From: Jiulongibacter sediminis
Lineage (GTDB): Bacteria > Bacteroidota > Bacteroidia > Cytophagales > Spirosomataceae
DNA: 64,000 bases
NCBI RefSeq assembly: GCF_001306455.1
Contig: NZ_LGTQ01000015.1
Coordinates: 62,001 to 126,000, forward strand
Direction: 5' to 3'
In this document: piece by piece, positions 51,693 through 60,474 of the stretch
Position numbering within the stretch: position 1 is the stretch's first letter
Layout of the letters: each line of letters begins with the position of its first letter
Notes under the pieces: generated by a model
What the model was told of the DNA's origin: nothing
What the model saw: only the letters and a program-made list of their open reading frames with translations
Database searches by the model: none
Translations under genes and position numbers: made by a program

Positions 51693-54004
51693 GAGTTTTC
51701 AAATACATAGCACTTTTAGCCTTTTTGAGCTCTTGCAGTTTACAAAAGAAATTACCTGAAGGCTCCAGGTTATATGCAGGGGCAGAGGTGAATGTGAAAT
51801 CTGAGTCAGGGAGAGGAAAGCCCGGAGAGGCTGAGGAGGTTTTAAGTTCAAATACATTTCCGGCTAGTAATACCATGTTGCTGGGCTTCCCGTACAAAGT
51901 CTGGTTTTATTATACCATTGGAGAAGCCAGGAAAGAGAAAGGTCTTCGGAGTTTTTTACAGAGAAAACTAGCAGAAAAGCCTGTCTTTTTTAATCCTTCA
52001 AATTTAGAGACCAATGAAGACAACCTTGAAAACATTGCCTCAAATATGGGTTATTTCACCACCGAGGTCAGGGGAGAAGCGGTTTCAAAAAAGTACAAAA
52101 CCAAGGCTGTCTATGAGGTGGAGTTAAGCCCCCGGTATTTTATTAAAGAGGTGACTTTTGACACAGCAGACTTTAGCATTCATAGCCAGCCGGAGCTTAT
52201 TTACCGAAAGTCCAGACTGCGGTCCGGGCAACCGTATGTACTGCAGGATATTGTCTCCGAGCGACAGCGAATTTCCGGGCTTTTTCAGGATGACGGCTAT
52301 TATTTACTTGATGCTAATCGTATTATTGTTCGGGTTGATACCAATCTGAATAGTTACGAGGCCAATCTCCACGTAGAGCTTAAAGAGGAGTTCAGGGAGC
52401 AGTTTAGCCGACGTTTTACTATACGGGATGTTAAGATATACACGAGTTTTGATAACCCCGGCGAAAAAAGGGATACGCTTCAGCAAAGCCTGAGCAGTTT
52501 GCAAAATACGGGTCTGTTGGTGTATTCTACCGGCCGGTATTTTAAGCCAAAAGTTTTCAAAGAATCCATTGTTTTCAGGCAAGGTGATTTATACTCAAAA
52601 GAACGGCAGGAGGCCTCATACAATCGACTGGCAAACCTCAAAAACTTTAAGTTTATCAGAAACAAATTTGATATCGCCAGTGATAGCTCAGCGAATTGGC
52701 TGGATGTGAGTTACTTTCTTAGCCCGGTCAAACGTAAAAGCCTGACAGCAAAGCTAAATGGCCAAACCAAAAACAATGGTCTGGTAGGAGCCGAGGTGGG
52801 GGCAAGCTGGCAAAACCGCAACTTTTTTCATGCCGCTGAAAATCTTACCATTGACTTTAACATTGGCCGTGATTTACAGTTCTCAAATGGCGAATTGGCC
52901 AATAATTTCACTCGTTTTGATCTTAGTGCTGAGCTGGTTTTCCCACGTTTTGTTTTGCTTTTCAATAAGCTGAAGACCTCGCTTTCAGGGGGTATCCCCA
53001 AGAGCAGCGTATATCTTTCTTATGAAGAATTAAATCAGGAAGGGCTTTATACGCAAACCTCGCTGAATACAGGGCTTACCTACTACTGGCGAAAAAATGC
53101 GGAGTATGATCACACGCTAACCCCACTTTATTTTAATCTGGTAAAACCTCGAAATGTTTCAGAGGCTTTTGTCGATCAGGTATTGGAAAGTGAAAATCCG
53201 AATGACCTGAGACGGTATTTTGAAATACTGGACAGCCGCCTGATTCTTGGAATAGAATACAAACTCAATTACTTACCAGCTTTCGTACAGGATCGTTGGA
53301 ATACCTGGAATCTCAATTTTGGTCTTGATATTGCAGGGAACATCGCCAGCCTTATTGCTTCTAAAGATGTCAATTCAGAAAATGGTACTCGTAACCTCTT
53401 TGGTGTTCCGTTTGATCAGTTTGTCAAACTGACGTTTGAAACCCGTTTTTACCGCAAGTTCGGTGATATAACCTGGGCCAGTCGCTTATTTTCAGGATTT
53501 GGGCTTCCTTACGGCAACTCCTCTATTATTCCACAGTTTAAGCAGTATTTTATTGGAGGAAGCAATAGTCTTCGGGGCTTTAGAGCACGTTCATTAGGCC
53601 CGGGTACCGTGGCTCCTCAAAACCTCACCGGCTCGGTTTTCGGGAACGCCATCAGCGGGGATATCAGGATGGAGTTTAACTCAGAGATCAGGTATAAAGT
53701 TAACGATCTGATAGAATTGGCCACTTTTTATGATACCGGTAACATCTGGTTCTATAATGAAAATTCGGCCTTTGGTACAGACGGGAAATTCTCAAAAAAC
53801 TTTCTCAACGAACTGGCCGCAGATATAGGACTTGGTCTTCGTCTTGACTTCACCTACCTGATTTTACGTGGTGATTTGGCCATTCCGGTGAGAAAGCCCT
53901 GGCTTAGAGAAGACCCATGGGTTTTTGATCAGATTCGATTTGGACAGAAAAACTGGAGACGCGAAAATTTGGTATTTTCTCTGGCAATAGCCCACCCGTT
54001 TTAA
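51689..54004 (+). CDS. tamL: TamL: lipidated TamA/BamA-family outer-membrane protein
   Basis: A 771-residue outer-membrane assembly protein of the Omp85 superfamily. Unlike classic TamA it carries a lipoprotein signal (LSSC, Cys16), the mark of the TamL variant known from Bacteroidota. POTRA-like domains occupy about residues 25-350; the C-terminal barrel (about 380-771) has the Omp85 motif FIGGSNSLRGFRARSLGPG and a final motif with LRLDFTYLILRGDLAIP. It ends in a Phe. It works with TamB (4-nt overlap) in outer-membrane protein or lipid assembly. Its stop shares TTAA with the convergent response-regulator gene. Confidence 0.92.
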   Translation: MRVFKYIALLAFLSSCSLQKKLPEGSRLYAGAEVNVKSESGRGKPGEAEEVLSSNTFPASNTMLLGFPYKVWFYYTIGEARKEKGLRSFLQRKLAEKPVFFNPSNLETNEDNLENIASNMGYFTTEVRGEAVSKKYKTKAVYEVELSPRYFIKEVTFDTADFSIHSQPELIYRKSRLRSGQPYVLQDIVSERQRISGLFQDDGYYLLDANRIIVRVDTNLNSYEANLHVELKEEFREQFSRRFTIRDVKIYTSFDNPGEKRDTLQQSLSSLQNTGLLVYSTGRYFKPKVFKESIVFRQGDLYSKERQEASYNRLANLKNFKFIRNKFDIASDSSANWLDVSYFLSPVKRKSLTAKLNGQTKNNGLVGAEVGASWQNRNFFHAAENLTIDFNIGRDLQFSNGELANNFTRFDLSAELVFPRFVLLFNKLKTSLSGGIPKSSVYLSYEELNQEGLYTQTSLNTGLTYYWRKNAEYDHTLTPLYFNLVKPRNVSEAFVDQVLESENPNDLRRYFEILDSRLILGIEYKLNYLPAFVQDRWNTWNLNFGLDIAGNIASLIASKDVNSENGTRNLFGVPFDQFVKLTFETRFYRKFGDITWASRLFSGFGLPYGNSSIIPQFKQYFIGGSNSLRGFRARSLGPGTVAPQNLTGSVFGNAISGDIRMEFNSEIRYKVNDLIELATFYDTGNIWFYNENSAFGTDGKFSKNFLNELAADIGLGLRLDFTYLILRGDLAIPVRKPWLREDPWVFDQIRFGQKNWRRENLVFSLAIAHPF

Positions 54005-54411
54005 GCTATTTCTCCTTCAATCAGATCTTTTAGAGAATTTACCAATTGGCTGAAACTTGTCGGTTTGATAAGGTATTCATCAGCACCAAGTGCTCTGGCT
54101 TGAGTGATGTCTTTTTCGTTAGAGCTGGTTGAATAAATGATAAGGTTAGTTCTGCCGGTAAATTTCTCTTTTGAGAAAATCTGCAAAAGCTCAAGTCCAT
54201 TAATCTTCGGCATGTTCAAATCCAGAAATACAAAATCCGGCATTTTTTTCAAGCCTCTCAGTTCATCCAGAATATCCTCGGCTGAATTAAAGCAAACAAG
54301 TTGTACGGGTACACCAGCCTCGGTCAGGGCCATCTCGAAAATTTCCTGATCTTCGGGATCGTCATCTACCAGAAAAACAAGCATCTGGATTTTAGTTAAG
54401 TTATGATTCAT
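54001..54411 (-). CDS. Single-domain response regulator
   Basis: A 136-residue receiver with no output domain. Phosphoacceptor Asp64 in FVFLDLNMPKING, acidic pocket DDD (16-18) and Lys in LIKPTSF are all present. It belongs to the Rcp1-like group that usually pairs with bacteriophytochromes; a phytochrome kinase gene lies 107 bp away, on the same strand and upstream, so it is its probable phosphate acceptor. It may act in a phosphorelay or by protein-protein contact. Confidence 0.92.
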   Translation of the reverse strand: MNHNLTKIQMLVFLVDDDPEDQEIFEMALTEAGVPVQLVCFNSAEDILDELRGLKKMPDFVFLDLNMPKINGLELLQIFSKEKFTGRTNLIIYSTSSNEKDITQARALGADEYLIKPTSFSQLVNSLKDLIEGEIA

Positions 54412-54517
54412 CCAATGTTCACGGCTGGAGTTAAGTTTTCAAATTTAGCTAAAATAATCAGATGTTACTCTGCCGTTGGTTTTTAATTGATCCTGTATAA
54501 AATTTTATTGAGTGGTA

Positions 54518-56725
54518 TTAATTTTCCGGGAGTAGGAGTGTAACGTTAAAAGTAGCACCCTTATTTTCAATACCTTGTGCAGAAATTTCACCCCCATGTA
54601 ATTCAACAACTTTTTTGCAAATTGCCAGGCCTACTCCGGAGCCTTCTTTAGAGCCAGAATCATTTAGTCGGTGAAAGACCTTAAACATGTTTTCCGCATA
54701 CTTATTCTCAAAACCCTGTCCATTATCTTTCAGGCTTATAACCACCTTATTCTTTCCTTTCTCACTCCAGGTAATATCGATGATTAGTGGCTCATTTTCT
54801 TTGGCAAATTTAATGGAGTTATCAATTAAGTTGGTGAAAAGCTGCGTAAGTAAAAAGGCGTTTCCTTTAACCACTGGCAGGTCTATAGCCACTCTGATTT
54901 TCTTGTTTTCTTCCCATTCATAATGTTCAATAATTTCAGAGATCAAGGCTGATAAAGCCACATTTTCTAACTCGGGCTTTACGTGTTTGGTCCGGTTGAG
55001 CTCCATCAGGTCGTCAAGAAGTCTTTGCATACGGCTGGCTGAGTTATTAATTCGGTCTATCATTTTTAGCGTACGCTCACCAAGCTGATAACGGCTGTCT
55101 TCAGTTAAAATGGAAGAAAAGATTCTGATTTTTCGTAAAGGTTCTTTAAGGTCATGTGCACTTATCCAGTTGATATTTTCCAACTCCTCATTGGCTTGCT
55201 GGAGTTGATTGAGTAGATCTTCCTGCTTTTTCTGAATATTCTGGCTATTAAGATAACTGAAATGCTTTTGAAGTAGATAAACACAGTTTTTTGCGATGTC
55301 TTTCTCTGCTTCAGTCCATGGGCGACTTTGGCCTTTGATGATTTCTTTCCAGGATTTAAAGGATTTACGAGGGCTCAGGCCGTTTTTGTCTTTTTCAATG
55401 GCCTTGTTGGGATTCCCGGCCCATTCTATTTCCTGATTAAACTCTTTCCTGAGCCACATGGCATAGGTATTAACGTCAATCTTGAAGAAAAGAATACCTG
55501 AAATTGTTTCTGTTTCAATCCCGAGGTCTTGACTGACTGATCTTGTACAGAGATAGTCCGTTTCTTTTTGTTTCAGGAGATCAAAAATCCTCTCGGCTTC
55601 TTTACCTCCTGCCAGATCGCCCGTTTTAATTAGTTGATTCTCAGATTGACATATAAAACCATCTGCATTGCAAAGCTCCAGTAGATGTTGAGAGCTGATA
55701 TTGAGTGAGGTGTCTGTTCTTAAAAGCTGCTGAACACCCTCCAGATGTTTTTCCAGCTCTTTTTTGATTTCATAGTTTACGGCCGTTTCCTGAACCCTGA
55801 TTTGCGAAGCCAATAGTTGCCCCTGCAGCAAGGAAGACACTCTGCCGTAATAAGAGAGGTGCTTGGGCGAATAGTGATGGCAGGCCACAAGGCCCCAAAG
55901 CTTTTCTTCATGGATTAGAGAAATGGTAAGAGTGGCTCCCACACCCATATTCTGAAGGTAGCTAACATGAATAGGAGACACACTTCGCAGGGTGGCCATA
56001 CTCATGTCAAGCGACCGGTGGCTACTGTTTTTAATTAATGTGAGAACAGGAACTGGCTTATAGTGTACGTCGGAGATCATACGAACCAAATTGGTCATAT
56101 ATAGTGCCCGTGCCTGCGGCGGAATGTCTGTATGTGGATAGTGAAGGCCCAGAAAAGACTCCAGTTTTTCTTCTTTGGCCTCGGCGAAAACCTCCCCGTT
56201 ATAATCCTGATCAAATTTATAGATCATCACCCGGTCATAGCCGGTAATTTCTTTGATGTGCTCACTGACTCTCTGGCAAAGCTCTTTGAGATTTCTTGCT
56301 TCGCCGGTGTGACGAGCAAACTCAAAGGAGAGTGAATTCAGGAAAGTAAGTTCGGTATCGGCCTCGGTTGCTTTTTCAAGCTCAATCAGGTGATAATCTC
56401 CGGATTTATGAACCAAAACACTGTAAAAGGTGTCGTTCCACCGGATGTGTTGATTACCACCTCTGGTATAATCTTCCTGATCAAACAGTTCTGTGATTGT
56501 TTTGAAATCGGCCTCTGAGAACAGGCTTTTCAACGGTTTCTCGAGTACCTCTGAGGCTTTTAAGTTATGGGTCTCAAGGTTTTGACTGCAAAATTTGAGA
56601 ATCAGGTTTGTATCAACAGCCAGGAGGATACCATGCGGCTGGATGGAGCCCGGCACATGTATGGGCTCACTTTCGCAATTCTCCAGATTGACAATATCGT
56701 CGTAAACAATACTTTTGACGTTCAT
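54518..56725 (-). CDS. bphP: Bacteriophytochrome histidine kinase
   Basis: A 735-residue red/far-red light sensor kinase. In order: PAS (about 10-115) with the chromophore Cys17 in NLENCESEPIHVPG, as in biliverdin-binding phytochromes; GAF (about 140-310) with Asp200 in the DIP motif (HYPHTDIPPQAR) and His253 (SPIHVSYLQNMGVG); PHY (about 330-495) with the PRxSF tongue (PRKSF, 452-456); HisKA with His524 in SAHDLKEPLRKI; and HATPase (NLIDNSIKF, LKDNGQGFE, GSGVGLAICKKV). All key chromophore residues are retained, so it should be photoactive. It is divergent from a heme oxygenase gene that makes biliverdin and upstream of a response regulator gene. Confidence 0.96.
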   Translation of the reverse strand: MNVKSIVYDDIVNLENCESEPIHVPGSIQPHGILLAVDTNLILKFCSQNLETHNLKASEVLEKPLKSLFSEADFKTITELFDQEDYTRGGNQHIRWNDTFYSVLVHKSGDYHLIELEKATEADTELTFLNSLSFEFARHTGEARNLKELCQRVSEHIKEITGYDRVMIYKFDQDYNGEVFAEAKEEKLESFLGLHYPHTDIPPQARALYMTNLVRMISDVHYKPVPVLTLIKNSSHRSLDMSMATLRSVSPIHVSYLQNMGVGATLTISLIHEEKLWGLVACHHYSPKHLSYYGRVSSLLQGQLLASQIRVQETAVNYEIKKELEKHLEGVQQLLRTDTSLNISSQHLLELCNADGFICQSENQLIKTGDLAGGKEAERIFDLLKQKETDYLCTRSVSQDLGIETETISGILFFKIDVNTYAMWLRKEFNQEIEWAGNPNKAIEKDKNGLSPRKSFKSWKEIIKGQSRPWTEAEKDIAKNCVYLLQKHFSYLNSQNIQKKQEDLLNQLQQANEELENINWISAHDLKEPLRKIRIFSSILTEDSRYQLGERTLKMIDRINNSASRMQRLLDDLMELNRTKHVKPELENVALSALISEIIEHYEWEENKKIRVAIDLPVVKGNAFLLTQLFTNLIDNSIKFAKENEPLIIDITWSEKGKNKVVISLKDNGQGFENKYAENMFKVFHRLNDSGSKEGSGVGLAICKKVVELHGGEISAQGIENKGATFNVTLLLPEN

Positions 56726-56833
56726 GAAATGGCTGTTTACTTTGGTAATTCGTTTCGTTTAGATTGAGAAGTTTTTACCCCGGCAAAGGTTTGCAATAAT
56801 AGCTTACTAAGCCGTCAAATTCAAAAAGATAAA

Positions 56834-57397
56834 ATGCTTTCAGATAAAATTAAAAGTGCTACTAAAGCAGAGCATGTAGCCCTGGAAAAAGTAACACTAC
56901 CTTTAATAAAAAATTCGACCTCAAGGTCGGCCTATCTTCAGCTTCTGCAAGTTTTTCATTCCTTTTTTAAGGCAATGGAAGATGAAATGACAGAAATAGA
57001 AGAGTTAAATGCAGTACCTGAAATGGCTATTCGCAGAAAAAGCAGCTGGCTTTCAGAAGAGATCAGAGCCATTGAGGCTGACCCTAAAACTGAGATGAAA
57101 CCTCTCAATAGCAAACCATCAATATCTTCATTATTCGAAGCTTTAGGGATATTATATGTACTGGAAGGCTCTACTTTGGGTGGCCAGTATATTGTGAAAA
57201 TGCTTCGGAATACTTACCCGGAGCCGGACCATGATTTCCGTTTTTTTGAAGGTTATGGTGAAAGGACCTTTGCTATGTGGCAGTCTTTTCTGATTTATCT
57301 TAACGCAACCCCGCAGGAGCAACATGAAACTGTAATTGCTTCAGCCCGAAAGACATTCAAACAGTTTACTGACCACATAATGCTACACAAAGTGTAG
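56834..57397 (+). CDS. bphO: Biliverdin-producing heme oxygenase
   Basis: A 187-residue heme oxygenase: it opens heme to biliverdin, iron and CO using electrons and O2. The proximal heme ligand is His14 in TKAEHVALEK, and the distal-helix motif is YVLEGSTLGGQYI (about 115-127). Heme oxygenases next to phytochromes supply the chromophore; here the gene is divergent from the phytochrome gene with 108 bp between. The stop region overlaps a TGTAGAA element (57393-57399). Confidence 0.92.
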   Translation: MLSDKIKSATKAEHVALEKVTLPLIKNSTSRSAYLQLLQVFHSFFKAMEDEMTEIEELNAVPEMAIRRKSSWLSEEIRAIEADPKTEMKPLNSKPSISSLFEALGILYVLEGSTLGGQYIVKMLRNTYPEPDHDFRFFEGYGERTFAMWQSFLIYLNATPQEQHETVIASARKTFKQFTDHIMLHKV

Positions 57398-57418
57398 AAC
57401 TATCTTCCCTTTTCTACA
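57393..57418. promoter_or_regulatory. TGTAGAA / TTCTACA inverted pair
   Basis: TGTAGAA (57393-57399) and TTCTACA (57412-57418) separated by 12 nt; the first overlaps the heme oxygenase stop codon, and the pair is 68 bp before the small ORF at 57486. Confidence 0.45.
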
Positions 57419-57485
57419 GCTTTTGATAACAAATTCATCAGGGAATCAGAATTTAAACTCCCGGAGTAACAAATTATGAAAAGCT

Positions 57486-57656
57486 ATGAATTTATTAACA
57501 ATAAGCAGCTGCCTTGTAATGATAGTGATTGCTTTCATGGTAGTAAGAGAAGCTATTAGAAAGCCCGTGATTCGGCCCAGAAAAAAATCAGGTAATAAGG
57601 AAATAAGAGAGAAGTTCAGGCAGCTAAATCAAATGGCTGCACAAATAAAAGTTTAA
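57486..57656 (+). CDS. Small basic membrane protein
   Basis: A 56-residue ORF too short for usual calling: a membrane helix (MNLLTISSCLVMIVIAFMVV), then a basic tail (REAIRKPVIR..., KEIREKFRQL). It has a TGTRGAR pair upstream and a terminator at 57684-57712, so it looks like a complete transcription unit. A rival ATG at 57476 in another frame gives only 27 codons. It is not conserved with anything I recognise. Confidence 0.6.
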   Translation: MNLLTISSCLVMIVIAFMVVREAIRKPVIRPRKKSGNKEIREKFRQLNQMAAQIKV

Positions 57657-57683
57657 CGGTTAAGGGGTTAATACAAGTTGGGT

Positions 57684-57712
57684 AAAAAGAGAGCTTTCTG
57701 AGCTCTCTTTTT
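57684..57712. terminator. Bidirectional terminator
   Basis: Stem AAAAAGAGAGCT / AGCTCTCTTTTT around TTCTG; T-runs occur on both strands. Confidence 0.85.
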
Positions 57713-57729
57713 CCTTTATGGGGTATAGA

Positions 57730-57758
57730 AAAAGCATGTCTGATAAAGACATGCTTTT
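57730..57758. terminator. Second bidirectional terminator
   Basis: Perfect 12-bp stem AAAAGCATGTCT / AGACATGCTTTT around GATAA. It ends the minus-strand gene at 57787 and backs up the previous hairpin. Confidence 0.85.
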
Positions 57759-57786
57759 CTTATATTCTTTACGAATGTAAAAGTTT

Positions 57787-57960
57787 TTACTCCATAACCG
57801 CTGATGCCTCGTCTACATAAGGTGTTTCGGCATTGTCAGTACCAATCGTAAATACACCTGAGGCCAGAGCAATGAGCATTAGGCCTACTCCTATTATTAC
57901 GGTATAAAGTATGATCTTTCTGATCGGGATTAACTGTTTTTCGTTTTTTGCTTCTTTCAT
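57787..57960 (-). CDS. Small membrane protein
   Basis: A 57-residue protein: a Lys-rich start (MKEAKNEKQLIPIRK), one membrane helix (about 16-38) and an acidic end. Translation from the ATG at 57960 is preferred to 57993, which would overlap the upstream gene. It lies 10 nt downstream of the AI-2E-family gene and is probably co-transcribed with it. No family recognised. Confidence 0.65.
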   Translation of the reverse strand: MKEAKNEKQLIPIRKIILYTVIIGVGLMLIALASGVFTIGTDNAETPYVDEASAVME

Positions 57961-57970
57961 AATTGTAAAT

Positions 57971-59068
57971 TTAAGTTGATACCTCGCTAACACGAAGTCG
58001 TTTATTTTTTGTCTTTTCCGGATCTTCCGGAAAACTATGCATTAGTGAGCCCAAAGGAGCCAGGAAAGGCACATGCTCACAGATTTGTTTGAATACTGCT
58101 GCCATAGGCACAGCCACCACTAAACCCGGAATACCCCAGATTTTTCCTGCGATAAGCAGAAAAATCAAGACCATAAAAGGGTTTATTTTGACTTTGTCGC
58201 CAACAACAAATGGTGTTATGAAATTACCCTCTAAAAACTGTACAAAGGACATCCAGCCGATCACAGCCACGGCATACCATGGTGAATCAAGTGTGATTAG
58301 GGCCATGAATGCTGGTAAAAGTGAGCCTATGAAAATTCCGATATAAGGAATTATACATAGCAAAGCGGCAAAGACTCCATAAAAGAGAGCATTTTCAACA
58401 CCTATGATATATAGGCCTATGCAGTTTAGGACGGCCAGTATCAATGTTACTTTTACAAATCCCTGAAAATATGACTGTATTGCTCTTTTCGAGCTGTCAA
58501 TAAGTTTGATATAATTACTGGTGTCAAAATCTTTGAACATCCTCCTGATTCCGAAAATGAAAAAATCAGAATAGACCAGAAAGAAAAACATGTAGATCGG
58601 GATTAGTGCCACATTGACAATGAAGTCAAATGAAGCTTGTAATGAACCGGATGAGTTTTCGAAAAACTCGGTTAAATATTCCTCAGTGGTAACCTCTTTT
58701 TTATAAATTCTGACCAGACTTTCTCCGATACGGTTACCTCTGAACTTTTCAATTAGTAAGTTATTGTAATGGGCCATTTTGTTCATAATCTGGTCTTGTC
58801 TGTCATTAAATTCACCTAATTCTGAAATGATCAGATATGACAGAAAAGAGAAGATGAGAGCTACCAGTGCAATACCGGTAAAGCTGGCGACTATTTTATT
58901 CCACCCTTTGCTTTTTAGCCAATTTACCGCTGGTGCAACCGCCACAGAGAGCAAAAGAGCAAGAATCAAGGGAATAAGAATAGATTTAAGGTAGACTAAA
59001 ACAAGAACAATAAGAGATACCGCAATAAGTACTCCGGGTAAGTTTTCCTTTTTTAATCTGGCCCTCAT
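57971..59068 (-). CDS. AI-2E/PerM-family transport protein
   Basis: A 365-residue membrane protein with about eight helices, of the AI-2 exporter/PerM (PF01594) family: early ILIPLILALLLSVAVAPAVNWLKSKG, middle GVFAALLCIIPYIGIFIGSLLPAF, and late NPFMVLIFLLIAGKIWGIPGLVVAVPMAA. The substrate is not predictable; AI-2 export is known for only some members. A GTG at 59098 would add 10 residues; the ATG at 59068 has an A-rich leader and is preferred. Confidence 0.9.
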   Translation of the reverse strand: MRARLKKENLPGVLIAVSLIVLVLVYLKSILIPLILALLLSVAVAPAVNWLKSKGWNKIVASFTGIALVALIFSFLSYLIISELGEFNDRQDQIMNKMAHYNNLLIEKFRGNRIGESLVRIYKKEVTTEEYLTEFFENSSGSLQASFDFIVNVALIPIYMFFFLVYSDFFIFGIRRMFKDFDTSNYIKLIDSSKRAIQSYFQGFVKVTLILAVLNCIGLYIIGVENALFYGVFAALLCIIPYIGIFIGSLLPAFMALITLDSPWYAVAVIGWMSFVQFLEGNFITPFVVGDKVKINPFMVLIFLLIAGKIWGIPGLVVAVPMAAVFKQICEHVPFLAPLGSLMHSFPEDPEKTKNKRLRVSEVST

Positions 59069-59192
59069 TTGTTTCAGTTTTACGTTGATAATACCCACTT
59101 ATTCAAAAGGATCATTCCTGATTTACACTTCTTGTAATATTCACTAATTCAGCAGGTTATATTTTAAAATAGTGGCGAAAGTATTTTTATGA

Positions 59193-59219
59193 TGTGGAGT
59201 TTGAGTAAATTGTTCTACA
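59193..59219. promoter_or_regulatory. TGTGGAG / TTCTACA inverted pair
   Basis: TGTGGAG (59193-59199) and TTCTACA (59213-59219), 13 nt apart, 59 bp before the small gene at 59279. Confidence 0.45.
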
Positions 59220-59278
59220 GTTCTTCGGGCTTTTTCAGGGGAACTACCTTTTAAATCACACTCAAAAAATTAAAAGCT

Positions 59279-59461
59279 ATGTTACTATCTATACTCGTAC
59301 TGTTCTTACTCATTGGTTGGTTGGCTTTCGCTTTACATGCATTTGACTCTTCATTGCCTGACCGCACCAATAATTATTATGAAATGAAAGAATTTCATTG
59401 GCAAAACGCAGGTTTGCGTAAAGGTCGCTTTAAGATTCCTTCCTATCTGCGGTTTTGGTGA
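59279..59461 (+). CDS. Small membrane protein
   Basis: A 60-residue protein with an N-terminal membrane helix (MLLSILVLFLLIGWLAFALHAF) and a basic, aromatic tail (NNYYEMKEFHW, RKGRFKIPSYLRFW). No family recognised. A TGTRGAR pair upstream and the OmpA-like lipoprotein downstream suggest it belongs to the same stress set. Confidence 0.6.
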   Translation: MLLSILVLFLLIGWLAFALHAFDSSLPDRTNNYYEMKEFHWQNAGLRKGRFKIPSYLRFW

Positions 59462-59486
59462 GGGGTATAGGGGTTTTTACACAAGA

Positions 59487-59493
59487 TGTGGAG
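59487..59493 (+). promoter_or_regulatory. TGTGGAG element upstream of OmpA-like gene
   Basis: A single plus-strand element 75 bp before the OmpA-like lipoprotein start. Confidence 0.4.
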
Positions 59494-59568
59494 CTGATAC
59501 CACGGCATTGAGCTGCTGGGGTATGGAATGTCTTTTTTGTATATAGCTGTAAAACAACAAGTTATATT

Positions 59569-60207
59569 ATGAAAAAGTTAACAACAATAATTTTATCAAC
59601 TGCTGTTGCCGTATCAATGGTAGCATGCACATCAACAAATAATGTAGTCGATTACGACGGAGTTTTATCAACCGGAGAGCTGAAACAGCTGAATTACCCG
59701 TTGGCAGATACTGTCCTGAAATATTCTATGGAGGGTATGAAAGACTGGGAGCTGACCTCTGAAATGGATTATCTCGGGGAGAAGATTTCCAAAAATCTTG
59801 CAGACGAAGCCACCGTACTTCAGATGGGTCAGGGAGTTTTGGTCTCATTTGACAGAGGTGACATGTATAAATCTGGTCAATACCGTATGACTAATGAGAT
59901 GGAAAATGCGGCAAGAGATTTAGCATTCAGTTTAAAGAACAACCCTGAAACATATGCCGTCTTTTTTGGTAGAACTGATGCCATCGGTTCGGCCGACTTT
60001 AATGACAAATTAGGGTATGTGAGGGCTGCAGTGGTAGCAAACTATATGACGAAATTAGGTGTAGATAAAGACAGACTCTTTGTTCAATCCTACGGTGAAA
60101 AGTATCCTGATTTCTTCAATTACTATCCTGAAGGAAGAGATAGAAACAGACGTGTGGATGTTCTGATAATTCCAGGGAATCAAATGAGAACAGAATCGGC
60201 GAGATAA
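59569..60207 (+). CDS. OmpA-family lipoprotein
   Basis: A 212-residue lipoprotein (Cys20 in MVAC) with a C-terminal OmpA peptidoglycan-binding domain (about 95-205: VFFGRTDAIGSADFNDKLGYVRAAVVANYM and VQSYGEKYPDFFNYYPEGRDRNRRVDVLIIPG). The N-terminal part is unlike the glycine-zipper form encoded at 34175. It anchors outer membrane to peptidoglycan. It has its own strong terminator (60241-60270). Confidence 0.9.
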   Translation: MKKLTTIILSTAVAVSMVACTSTNNVVDYDGVLSTGELKQLNYPLADTVLKYSMEGMKDWELTSEMDYLGEKISKNLADEATVLQMGQGVLVSFDRGDMYKSGQYRMTNEMENAARDLAFSLKNNPETYAVFFGRTDAIGSADFNDKLGYVRAAVVANYMTKLGVDKDRLFVQSYGEKYPDFFNYYPEGRDRNRRVDVLIIPGNQMRTESAR

Positions 60208-60240
60208 CAATAATTCATAGTTGTATCTCAAATAGATAAA

Positions 60241-60270
60241 GGTCACGGTTATATACCGTGGCCTTTTTTT
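60241..60270 (+). terminator. Terminator of the OmpA-like gene
   Basis: Stem GGTCACGGT / ACCGTGGCC (one G-U pair) around TATAT, then seven T. Confidence 0.9.
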
Positions 60271-60412
60271 CATACCTGTCACTTGTAGAATAGTATGGTC
60301 TGGGAATAAGTCGTAGAGATTTGACCAATGCGAATAATAATTAGTGTACAGCGAAATCTTGCAGGACAGCGTATTTATCTCCGGTTTCTTTTTGTTGAAG
60401 ACATTGGGATGA

Positions 60413-60447
60413 TAAAAAAATGCCGCCTTTAATGAAAGGCGGCATTT
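60413..60447 (-). terminator. Terminator of the third ECF sigma gene
   Basis: Perfect 13-bp stem AAATGCCGCCTTT / AAAGGCGGCATTT around a 4-nt loop; the minus strand continues into a T-run. Confidence 0.88.
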
Positions 60448-60474
60448 TAAATTCTTTGAAGAATTAAAGAGTAT

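Noticed and set aside
57476-57559. 27-codon ORF starting at ATG 57476
   Set aside because: It is shorter than the overlapping membrane-protein ORF at 57486 and has no recognisable features, although its start context is as good.
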